Below, one piece after another: positions 12,242 through 20,080 of a stretch of 20,080 nt of DNA. The first letter of the stretch is position 1. Every line of letters begins with the position of its first letter. The translations under genes and the position numbers were made by a program. Below the pieces are notes generated by a model, which worked only from the letters and a program-made list of their open reading frames with translations, did no database searches and was not told the DNA's origin. Source of the DNA: a virus; IMG/VR virus record IMGVR_UViG_3300002488_000040, positions 10,313 to 30,392 of that record, one strand, 5' to 3'.

Positions 12242-12847
12242 TCAAGTGGACGGGTTGACGATGTCTACCACGAAGATTTCCGAGTTGGCCTCGTTGTCGG
12301 CGTGAGCGACACTCCAATCACCTGTGACGGCAAGACGCAGAGCAGATGTCGTATCTACAGCAAAGCTCGCCTTGTAGTTCCACTTAGGAGCAGTACCTGA
12401 AGCGTCTGGGTCTTGGAAGCTAGCCATGGCAACGGCGGTTCCACTGGAGCCAGAGGTGCGGATCTGAATCATTCCGTGCCAGCAGTAAATATCAGCGTCT
12501 GCGACATCTACGGCTGCTGATGAAAACACCTCAGTGTTGCTGCGGTCGGTGGTGCTTGTGCCGAGGCGAATGAGAGTCTTCAGCGTATCTGTACTGTTGT
12601 TGTCCTCGACAATTCCAGCAGCGTAGAAGCGAATCGTAGAGCCAGCAACCAAGGTGTTTGCTGGGATAGTGAAGACGGACAAAGTGCCTTCGTCAGTGCT
12701 GTTCTCGTGAGAGGTTCCAGCAGCGACTTGAGCGTTTGCTTGACCACCAACGTGCATCTTGGCTCCACCACCAGCTCCGTGGTCGACCATCATTGCGATA
12801 CCGTGTGTAAGGGCGCGACCGCCCGAAAGTGCAGGGATTTGGGACAT
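12242..12847 (-). CDS. beta-rich structural-type protein
   Basis: This 201-residue protein starts MSQIPALSGGRALTHGIAMMVDHGAGG from ATG 12847, with GGAG seven bases ahead. It is rich in Ala, Ser, Thr and Gly, with likely strands GTLSVFTIPANTLV, STIRFYAAGIVEDN, DTLKTLIRLGTS, ADIYCWHGMIQIRTSG, AVAMASFQDP, WNYKASFAVDTTSALRLAVTGDWS and ANSEIFVVDIV. The order recalls jelly-roll-like folds of phage fibre heads or decoration proteins, but no family is recognised. It is the first gene after the giant protein, with a 67-base gap, and it ends at a strong terminator, so it may be expressed at a higher level than the genes further on, as expected for an abundant virion protein. This last point is inference from the terminator position. 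Confidence 0.72.
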   Translation of the reverse strand: MSQIPALSGGRALTHGIAMMVDHGAGGGAKMHVGGQANAQVAAGTSHENSTDEGTLSVFTIPANTLVAGSTIRFYAAGIVEDNNSTDTLKTLIRLGTSTTDRSNTEVFSSAAVDVADADIYCWHGMIQIRTSGSSGTAVAMASFQDPDASGTAPKWNYKASFAVDTTSALRLAVTGDWSVAHADNEANSEIFVVDIVNPST

Positions 12848-12914
12848 GATTTACTCCATATAGGGAAAGGGAAGGTTGCGGGAAAATGGTATCACGATTT
12901 GGGAGATATTCGTA

Positions 12915-15900
12915 CTAAAACTCGCCTGGGTCAAACTGACGCTGTTGAGCTCGTTGCTCGAATGGGTCTTGGCTTTGAGGGAATCTCTTCCTGTATTCTC
13001 TACGTAAGTCTTTGAGGGCTCTTTCGCGAGCAAACTGTACATTCGGTACTAAGGTGGTACGAACTCCACCAATACCTAGAATATGATCGAGTGGTGTGAG
13101 GCCAACCTTAGGGCTCATGGTGTCGCCGTCGATGAACTCCCACTCACGGTCTTTCTCATCAGCTAGTCCAAGTTCTTCAGCTTCAAGTCGGGCAGTACGG
13201 AGCATATCGGTGATCGCCTCTACGATTCCCAAATTTGCTTGGTCTACTTGTGTAATGATGCTCATGGAGCGACCAGTACCAGGTATTTGAAGCAAATTGC
13301 GATAGGCCCACCAAAGCTTACCGTTCTTGGCGTTGTAGAACTGCCTGTAAGAGTCGTCGTGTGAAGTTCTCAATCTGTCGTTTCTGTTGCTTTCTCTCTC
13401 CACTTCCAACAACAGTCCGAGCTGACCACCCGTTACGGCCAAGTCCCACTCCATAAGCCACGCAGGTATCTTGTTGTAGCGGTCTACCTCACCACCATAG
13501 AACGGGTCTACGCCAAGAGCAAACACCGCAGGCGCCTGATACCAAGGGGTAACTTTGCTAAACAACATTCGAGCGGCGTCAGCATTTCCACGCACTGCGT
13601 CATACGTGTCAATCATTAGATTCATTGAATCCATGATTGGAGTGTTAGGCAGTACGTACATACGAGCACTGTTGACGTGCTTGTTGATAATCGGTTTTGC
13701 CGTAGCAACTCCTAATCGTGCTTGAATGTACTCAGGCAAAACAACTTGTGACTCGTCATCTAAGTTTGCTCGATGCAAGCCATTTGTCAGTCGGAGCTGG
13801 TTCGTGACTCGAGACGGGTCAGTAAGGAGAGCATCGAAGAACAGGTCCATGTTTTTACGCATGTAGCTGTAAAACATGATGGTGTTACGCATGATGCGTT
13901 GCTCGAAATCGGTAAGCGCACTGTAGTCAAATGCAGCTCGTCTTGCGAGGCCAGCTGCTTGACCAGGAGACACACCGTCGTTCAAGCCATCTACAAAAAT
14001 CGACACACGATAGAAGTTGTCGAGTGCTGTAGCGACTTCCGCCAACTGATCATTCCAAGCAGTAGCAAACCGTTTGGCTTTCTGAAGCTTGGTAGGATTT
14101 TGCTTAAGGTAAAGCTTGATATCTTCGGCCATGGACCGCTGCGTTTCGGCCTGAATGAAACTTGAGTTCAACCGATAAGCAATAGCCATGTCTGCAATCT
14201 GGTCGGCGTTGTAGATCATGCCGTTCTTGGCGACCAAAATCTTGTTTCCAAACGGCCTGTGTGTGCCTTCCCCAAACATCCGTGCAACGACTGCACCAAC
14301 CATCTTTGGATTCTTGGTCAACATCGAGAAACCCTTCACTGGGTTCACAGCGGTGACGAGCTGTAGTGCGCCACCCATAAAGTTTGCTGTGTAGTAAGCA
14401 GGGTTAGGTATGAACAGACCAGTTGTCACACCACGCTTGATGTTTGTGAATGTAATCGGAAATATTTCAGCCAAAGCAGTGATGGCATTGGCTACTCTGC
14501 TGTAGTTTTTCACTGTGGTGGTTTTTTCACCGGGTACGAACGGAGCTCCTACGTCGGCAACTCTCAGGCGCTCAGCAGCCTCGCTTCCAAAAGCCTTACC
14601 GACCGATGCAGCTCTCAGGAGTGCTTGATCAATCTCGTCTTTGATACCCTTAGGCCCGTATGTGACGCTGCCATCTGGAAAAACTATAGTGTCTAGTTCC
14701 TGACCATTAGTCAGAGTGCGTACACCGAATCGGACAAGAGCTTCTTCAGCAGCAAGTTGAGCATCAAGATCATGGAAGTTGCCTGTGACTTCATCACCCT
14801 TCTCTTCGAAAGCTGCGAATCGATACTTCACATCTTGACTGCCTGTGGGCACGCGAGGCTTCCGGATGCGTTCGGGTGCGTCTGCTGTAGCCTCGACCAC
14901 CTCTGTAATGTCGTTAGCCTTGAAGATTTGGTCCATGTAGGCTCTGACCCGATCATAAAACGCATGACTGCGCTCAATCGAGACCTCAGCTCCGGTTGGT
15001 GACACAATCTTTTTCGGCATCCGGTAGTTCACGTTTGCACCAGGCATGCCGTGCTGGACCATCACATCGTACAAGCCCAACAACTTGTCCTCTGCCATGA
15101 GTCGAACAGTCATTTCAAGAAACGCTTGAGCTGGACTAAACTTGCCGATCTTGTCTACGTCCAAGCCCAAATCGGCACCTTGGCTTTGTACGAAATCGTA
15201 CAACTGCTGCCAACCTTTACCGCCCTGATGAAACAACCTGTACGCATGAGCGAGTTGAACAGTGTCCACGTTCTTTGCGGCGTCTCTTGTTTCTCCACTC
15301 ATTGCCGTCAGTATGGTTTGACCTCGGTTTCGGACGTACTTAGCTCGGCGCTCGAGTTCTTCTTGAATTGTGAAGAGCGAATCTGCAATAGAGATTCGTT
15401 CAACGTCATCCAACTTAGCCACCGCAGCAGCTGTAAGTCCTTCATCCGTCGAGTACCTTTCAAGCAGCGTAAGTGCTGTGTTTATTTCTTCCGGCAAACC
15501 GTGGAAGCTACCACTTGAGCAAAGGTCTTGAAGTAGTGCCCGAGTCGAAGATTTGGTGAGGTACTGCAGTCGACTTTCACCTTCAATAATTGGAGAAGGC
15601 AACTTTTTTCCAGAGCTCAAACCCTCGATAAACTGATCTGGAGTCATCACATCTTCCGATGCAATGATTTCTGCCTGTGACGGCTTCAGTTGTTGTGGAG
15701 CAACGTCTACGCCCTTGGCTTGCTCAGATGCCGCAAACTCGGCATCTATTCTTGCAATCTCAGCCGTAGTAAATTCGTTGAATATAGACAAGAGTCCTTG
15801 CTTGCCTATGTATTCGCCCTTGTCGGTGAAAAGTTCGACGTTACCAAGCAGAATCTCAACTTGGTCTGGCGTCATCATCATGTCGCCTTCAAGTTGATTC

Positions 15901-18900
15901 CGAAGTGAATCGAAAATCTGCTCGATAGTTGCGTCGGGTTTTTGTCGACGAGCATCTCTAGCGATCTTGATTACGTCACTACGCACATTCTCCAGCTTAG
16001 TGAGCTCTCTCCTAAGCAGTTCCTTTAGTTCTGGTCGCACAGCAGAGAGCGGGTCGTCCAGTTTGAACATCCTCTCGACTCCGGTCACGAACTTATTCAG
16101 CGGAGGTATCGGGCCGGATATTTTAGCAATAGGACCAGACCTAAATGCACCGAGCAATGAGTACGCGAGAGACTTAGAAATAGCCTCCGTATAGACCGTT
16201 CGACGAGCAAAAGCCCCAGCCTCAACATCTTGCATCAGTTCAACTACACGGTTGTAGTTTTCAAACGAGATTGAATCTAGCTTGGCGCCTGGACCGACGA
16301 GCTCTTGCGGCATTCGAGTCGCAACAAATGGCTCCGATGCTAATCTCTGTATGAATACCTTGAAGCTCGCCTGTTGAGTCTCGTTCAGACTGATGGTGTT
16401 TGATTTAGCATCGGCTATACCTTTAAGCTTTTTCGCATCGAGGTAGGTAATACCAGAGATCTTACTGCGATTTGAGATGCCGAGCACAGATGCCAAACGT
16501 GCGTTGACGCTCCTTCTAATGCTCTTGGCCTTCTCTCTTGTCACAAAGGTAGCAGATGTCAGATTCACCAAATCCATGCCACGAAGAGCCTTGGATGCCT
16601 CTTCTTTCTTCATGGTCTCAGCGACCACGTACCCAATAGCTCGAGCGTATACGTCTACGGCATCGACTTCTTGCATGTCGTCGGTGATACCAAGAGCCTG
16701 TTTTACGTACTCCGGCTGCGCGTCAACATCTGCGAAAACACGCTTACGACCTGTTTTGGCTCTTCGCCCCTCACTGATACGAGCTGAGAGGTCTCCACTG
16801 ACACGAACCATGGTGCCCGGACGATTGGGCCTACCCACATTTCGGTTGATAATGTCAGGCCGGAAGAAACGGTCCGGCTTCAACAACTCGTTTAGGTTTG
16901 CTCTCTTCGTAATAGACGGAATGATTGCGGCCTTTGCCCCGTCACCCATTCTCGCGTACACCGATGTAAGGTTGGCCAACAGCTCACGCATAGAGACGGT
17001 GTCTGCACCCAGACGACCACTGCCCTCAATAAGCGTTCTTAATCTTCGCTCGAATATTGTCTTACCTGCCTCGTTGAGCGTATTTGACGGCATCTTGTTC
17101 GGCTGTATTTCTCGTGGCTTAGTATTACCGATCTTGTTTTTGATGAACTCCGCTGTCCATCGTTTGCCCATCAAATCAACCAAAAGCTCCAGATCATTGT
17201 CCAGCAATCTTGTCATCGAGAGCGTGTCTTCGTCGGCAAAGATATCGATCAGCTGCTTGACGCTGTTCATCGATATTTCATCGGCGGCATTTTTACTGAG
17301 CGTGGTCTTAATTTTAAACGCTGGCGGTCCATCAGAGCCGTCATCGAGCTTTGTCGCAACTCGTTCAATGGTCGTTGCTTCGAAGTAGCTCTCCGGGTCT
17401 TTTATCTTCTTGTACATTGTCTCAACACCCGAGGTGTTGTGAGCTCGTGTCTCCATCATGGCAAGCAGCGTGACCTTCTCTTCAGGGGTCATGTCGCCAT
17501 CTTCTACAAGCTTGTCGAGTTGATCTCGTACTTTTTTGTAGGGCTTTGAGTTGCGAAGTTCTAAAGTGTCTTCGTCTGCACCCATAGCCGAAAATGCACG
17601 TAGATTTTTGGTGTACTCGTCTGCATTAGATGCAGCGAGCTTTCCAAGTTGATCTCTAATGTCCTCGTATCGAATGCCTGCTGCGGCAAGGACACGCTTG
17701 GTCTGTTGGTCAACCTCAAACGGTATGGCGCCTGGTCGATACTCAGGAGTACCCGGTTTACCAGAAGGAAATAGTCCTATGCCCTCTTCAGTCTCAATGA
17801 CATGACGAACAGCAGACTCTGTTACGTCAGCTGCAGTCTCAAATACGTCCGGTGAATAACCATCCTTGATGGCTTCGGACGCATCGTCGAAGGTCTTTCC
17901 TGCCTGCATCTGATCAAAGATTTGGTCTGCAAACTTACGTTCCGTGTAGGTCAAGGGTCGGAAGTCAGTCGCAACGTCATCAACCGCAACTTCGACATCT
18001 ACATCCTGAGCTGCACGAAACGCATCGTCTTGGTCCAACAAGCTTTTGAGTGCCGGGGCATCAATTTCATCAGGCAGTCGCCTTCGAATATTGTCTGCAG
18101 CCAAAGACGCTCGCTCAAAAGTCTTGTAAATACGGTTGTACATGGCAGGAGAGAACCCCGCCAAGAACGCACGTCCACGATACCCCGACACGTTTAGCTT
18201 GCGTGTCAGTGATGCTCCACGAGCTGCAGCTTTGGTTGTGTGTGCCACTGGTGCGAGATGCAGCTTTTCCCAAGGCACCAAGAAGTCCAGAGCGCCACCA
18301 ATAAAAAGCTTGGTGTGAAACTCTGGTGTGCCTCGTTCAAATCCGTCCTTTCTCGCCTCGTTCGTCAAGTGTGTAGTGAATCCAACATTGCCAGTCTCAA
18401 TATTAGCAAGCGTTCGTGACAACCACGTAGAGTCCATGTCTCGCATGCCGTAGTTGAAATAGAAGTCTCTTGATGCTGGGGTGACGTTGAGTATATTACC
18501 GACGCCGAGACCAGGGAGAATAGAGAGTTCCTCTGGCAATCCCACTGCTTTGAGTTTTTGTTTGACCGCATCCTCTGTGAGTCCAAATGTGCCGTCAATC
18601 TCTGCGACTCCTTCGGTGAAGACACCCAGCATGCGGAGCGCCTTGCCCAAGGTGTTTTCCATCACCTTGATTTCATCGCCGACCTGTTCGGCACTGAACA
18701 AGGTCGACTCGATGCCCTTTTCAAGAACCCGCGCAGCTCTTCCTGCATCACCCTTAGCTTCAATCACCCGCTTGGCAGTTTCGATAGACTGCCGCACCAA
18801 GGGGACCGTCGAACGCACTGAACCGGCCCATACCTCTTCTGGTAGTGCTCCGAACGACACATCATTCAACGCTTTCTGGATGACCTTATCAGAGGCGCCT

Positions 18901-20021
18901 TCCTGAACAAGAAGTGCAGCACCCCTGAGTTGATCGTTGTTGGACAATGTGAAGCGGTCGTTGTTGGCGTTCACCGATTTTTTGAACAGGTCTACAGACG
19001 GTTTTGCGACTTGAAAGCCGGACGGCAAATCGTCAAACGACTGCTGCATCAATGTAGAACCTATTTCGTCGCCGAGCTGGTCCTCAATTTGCTTGTCGTT
19101 CAATCCCTTTTCATGAGCGAGCTCAACAGTCTCGACGATTCTCTCGAAGTTTTCAGTGGGAAGTGCAAGCTTGGTTTCTTTGAGGTACGCCTCTCGCTCA
19201 TCTTCGTCTAGAAACACGTTGGCGAACATCCCAGGTATGTTGATTTTGATTGCAGCTCGTTCAATCAACTCAGGAATGTTTTTGATGCCAAATGGAATGT
19301 ATGCGTCATCGAAGAACGAAACATCATCGTCGACACCGTCTTGTCGGTCACGTCCCCAGAAAGACTGACGATCAATACCGATACCTGACTTCTTAGCCTC
19401 TTCGATGGTCATCGGTTCACTGCCTTCCCAGACCTTGCCGAGAACAGCCATCGCGCCTTCTTCTTGAACCATTTCTCTGATTTCAAGCTCGGCGTTTCGA
19501 TTCTCCTCCATTCGCATGTCGAACGCTTTCTTGGGAGTATCTGCGTCCCTCATGCCGTACAACTTGCGAGAGCCGAACACTCGACCACCAGCTGCTAAGA
19601 TTCCCTTAGCGTCAGGATCGGTGGGCTTAGGTACTTCGCCAACAAGGTTGTAGATAAGCGCGCTGCGTGCTTGCTCTGAGGCAATTTTTTCAGCCTGCTG
19701 TTCTGTCTTGCCCCTGTTTAGCTGACCCTGAAAAATGTGGTCGTACACCTCGAAGAAGTAGTCCTCGATTTCAACGGGTGTTGCAGGGTCAAGGTCCATC
19801 TCCCGACCAGGGAGAGGCATATACCCCGACTCGATTTGTTGCTGCTCTACCTCCTCGTCCGTTTGTGGTAGACGCTGCACGTCTGAGCGCAAGGTGCTTG
19901 CAAGGTAGTCGTCTACATCAACTTGTTGAGTGTCAGCACCGAAGATGCTTTCTTCATAGGCCTTCAGTTCGGCGTATGGGTCTACATCCGGTAACGTCGA
20001 TGTTTCGGTTTCTTCTGCCAC
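12915..20021 (-). CDS. giant virion-type protein (2368 residues), likely internal/ejected protein
   Basis: A single uninterrupted 7107-base frame begins at GTG 20021 (AGGG seven bases ahead; stop/start overlap TAGTG with the upstream gene). It starts MAEETETSTLPDVDPYAEL and is mostly charged helix with disordered acidic patches. A more hydrophobic section lies near residues 500-620 (FIGGALDFLVPWEKLHL). The clearest domain is near residues 1840-2060: FIPNPAYYTANFMGGAL, LDNFYRVSIFVDGLNDGVSPGQAA, FDYSALTDFEQRIMRNTIMFYSYMRKN. This recalls C-terminal domains of very large phage polyvalent or internal virion proteins (LPD38-like). The end is basic and charged (RREYRKRFPQSQ). A lytic transglycosylase, peptidase or polymerase motif was not found by eye. 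Its place before the structural/fibre genes and its size fit a protein packaged in the particle and ejected with DNA, or a very long tape-measure-like protein. Confidence 0.85.
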   Translation of the reverse strand: MAEETETSTLPDVDPYAELKAYEESIFGADTQQVDVDDYLASTLRSDVQRLPQTDEEVEQQQIESGYMPLPGREMDLDPATPVEIEDYFFEVYDHIFQGQLNRGKTEQQAEKIASEQARSALIYNLVGEVPKPTDPDAKGILAAGGRVFGSRKLYGMRDADTPKKAFDMRMEENRNAELEIREMVQEEGAMAVLGKVWEGSEPMTIEEAKKSGIGIDRQSFWGRDRQDGVDDDVSFFDDAYIPFGIKNIPELIERAAIKINIPGMFANVFLDEDEREAYLKETKLALPTENFERIVETVELAHEKGLNDKQIEDQLGDEIGSTLMQQSFDDLPSGFQVAKPSVDLFKKSVNANNDRFTLSNNDQLRGAALLVQEGASDKVIQKALNDVSFGALPEEVWAGSVRSTVPLVRQSIETAKRVIEAKGDAGRAARVLEKGIESTLFSAEQVGDEIKVMENTLGKALRMLGVFTEGVAEIDGTFGLTEDAVKQKLKAVGLPEELSILPGLGVGNILNVTPASRDFYFNYGMRDMDSTWLSRTLANIETGNVGFTTHLTNEARKDGFERGTPEFHTKLFIGGALDFLVPWEKLHLAPVAHTTKAAARGASLTRKLNVSGYRGRAFLAGFSPAMYNRIYKTFERASLAADNIRRRLPDEIDAPALKSLLDQDDAFRAAQDVDVEVAVDDVATDFRPLTYTERKFADQIFDQMQAGKTFDDASEAIKDGYSPDVFETAADVTESAVRHVIETEEGIGLFPSGKPGTPEYRPGAIPFEVDQQTKRVLAAAGIRYEDIRDQLGKLAASNADEYTKNLRAFSAMGADEDTLELRNSKPYKKVRDQLDKLVEDGDMTPEEKVTLLAMMETRAHNTSGVETMYKKIKDPESYFEATTIERVATKLDDGSDGPPAFKIKTTLSKNAADEISMNSVKQLIDIFADEDTLSMTRLLDNDLELLVDLMGKRWTAEFIKNKIGNTKPREIQPNKMPSNTLNEAGKTIFERRLRTLIEGSGRLGADTVSMRELLANLTSVYARMGDGAKAAIIPSITKRANLNELLKPDRFFRPDIINRNVGRPNRPGTMVRVSGDLSARISEGRRAKTGRKRVFADVDAQPEYVKQALGITDDMQEVDAVDVYARAIGYVVAETMKKEEASKALRGMDLVNLTSATFVTREKAKSIRRSVNARLASVLGISNRSKISGITYLDAKKLKGIADAKSNTISLNETQQASFKVFIQRLASEPFVATRMPQELVGPGAKLDSISFENYNRVVELMQDVEAGAFARRTVYTEAISKSLAYSLLGAFRSGPIAKISGPIPPLNKFVTGVERMFKLDDPLSAVRPELKELLRRELTKLENVRSDVIKIARDARRQKPDATIEQIFDSLRNQLEGDMMMTPDQVEILLGNVELFTDKGEYIGKQGLLSIFNEFTTAEIARIDAEFAASEQAKGVDVAPQQLKPSQAEIIASEDVMTPDQFIEGLSSGKKLPSPIIEGESRLQYLTKSSTRALLQDLCSSGSFHGLPEEINTALTLLERYSTDEGLTAAAVAKLDDVERISIADSLFTIQEELERRAKYVRNRGQTILTAMSGETRDAAKNVDTVQLAHAYRLFHQGGKGWQQLYDFVQSQGADLGLDVDKIGKFSPAQAFLEMTVRLMAEDKLLGLYDVMVQHGMPGANVNYRMPKKIVSPTGAEVSIERSHAFYDRVRAYMDQIFKANDITEVVEATADAPERIRKPRVPTGSQDVKYRFAAFEEKGDEVTGNFHDLDAQLAAEEALVRFGVRTLTNGQELDTIVFPDGSVTYGPKGIKDEIDQALLRAASVGKAFGSEAAERLRVADVGAPFVPGEKTTTVKNYSRVANAITALAEIFPITFTNIKRGVTTGLFIPNPAYYTANFMGGALQLVTAVNPVKGFSMLTKNPKMVGAVVARMFGEGTHRPFGNKILVAKNGMIYNADQIADMAIAYRLNSSFIQAETQRSMAEDIKLYLKQNPTKLQKAKRFATAWNDQLAEVATALDNFYRVSIFVDGLNDGVSPGQAAGLARRAAFDYSALTDFEQRIMRNTIMFYSYMRKNMDLFFDALLTDPSRVTNQLRLTNGLHRANLDDESQVVLPEYIQARLGVATAKPIINKHVNSARMYVLPNTPIMDSMNLMIDTYDAVRGNADAARMLFSKVTPWYQAPAVFALGVDPFYGGEVDRYNKIPAWLMEWDLAVTGGQLGLLLEVERESNRNDRLRTSHDDSYRQFYNAKNGKLWWAYRNLLQIPGTGRSMSIITQVDQANLGIVEAITDMLRTARLEAEELGLADEKDREWEFIDGDTMSPKVGLTPLDHILGIGGVRTTLVPNVQFARERALKDLRREYRKRFPQSQDPFEQRAQQRQFDPGEF

Positions 20022-20080
20022 TACTTTGCCCTATCACCGTCCGGTGTCTGCTGCGTCTGCGAGGGGTTGACCACCACCTC
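20021..20080 (-). CDS. C-terminal end of an upstream gene (partial)
   Basis: The - strand frame entering at 20080 reads EVVVNPSQTQQTPDGDRAK and stops at TAG 20021-20023, which overlaps the GTG start of the giant protein by one base. Only 19 residues are present, a Gln/Thr/Pro/Asp-rich tail such as many phage structural proteins have at their end. The overlap with the next start supports a real gene; identity cannot be told. Confidence 0.5.
   Translation of the reverse strand, partial: EVVVNPSQTQQTPDGDRAK

Noticed and set aside
12848-12914. Promoter in the 67-base gap before the 12242-12847 gene
   Set aside because: The gap has only weak matches (a TGATAC-like element without a well-spaced -35), so no promoter can be supported from sequence alone.
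16477-17388. 303-residue open frame on the + strand, opposite the giant gene
   Set aside because: It lies fully antisense to a continuous 2368-codon gene, has a Ser/Leu/Arg-rich composition typical of mirror frames, no ribosome site and no recognisable motif.
12915-20021. Giant protein as an N4-type virion RNA polymerase
   Set aside because: The size invites it, but I could not find by eye the conserved T7-like polymerase motifs, and the one recognisable region resembles large internal-protein domains instead.
1-20080. CRISPR arrays, tRNA or rRNA genes, insertion sequences, integrase/attachment sites
   Set aside because: No regularly spaced direct repeats, no cloverleaf-like sequence, no transposase or integrase gene were seen on either strand.

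Overview
The window looks like part of a tailed double-stranded DNA phage (or prophage-like viral contig), probably from an aquatic proteobacterial host. The reasons are tightly packed genes with stop/start overlaps, a phage-type exonuclease/RecT recombination pair, virion fibre and adhesin genes, a cluster of small membrane proteins around a peptidoglycan-acting enzyme, and a 2368-residue virion-type protein. There is no terminase, capsid, portal or tail tube gene in the window (at most the last codons of an upstream gene at the right edge), so neither virus family nor host can be fixed from it. Host assignment is inference only.

Left part (1-3707, + strand): the C-terminal end of a YqaJ/lambda-type exonuclease, a RecT-family annealing protein, an unknown protein with an acidic tail, an FmdB-type zinc-ribbon protein, and three genes that form a small cassette: a short DUF2589-like protein, an unknown 201-residue protein, and a full DUF2589 protein. 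Spacing and overlaps suggest one operon.

Switch region (3708-4227): a 226-base gap holds four inverted repeats in a row, the first a very large GC-rich hairpin that probably ends the + operon. Next comes a small + strand gene for a cysteine-rich protein with a C-terminal membrane helix. Its stop codon lies in the same CTAG as the stop codon of the converging - strand operon.

Right part (4224-20080, - strand, transcribed right to left): the last codons of an unseen gene, the giant 2368-residue protein (best guess an internal or ejected virion protein), two beta-rich structural-type proteins separated by a strong UUCG-loop terminator, a 696-residue fibre, a 377-residue protein with Asp-box-like repeats (likely beta-propeller or adhesin), a 33-residue membrane microprotein, and then two copies of a pair of small virion-type proteins (A-B and A'-B') flanking a holin-like gene and an unknown gene. 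The operon ends with small membrane/coiled-coil proteins around an L,D-transpeptidase-like enzyme, which together look like a lysis module.

The most unusual points are the DUF2589 cassette inside a phage recombination operon, the A-B/A'-B' gene-pair duplication, the serial hairpins at the strand switch, and a recurring translation-start module (stop codon, GGAGCTCA, ATG) used on both strands.
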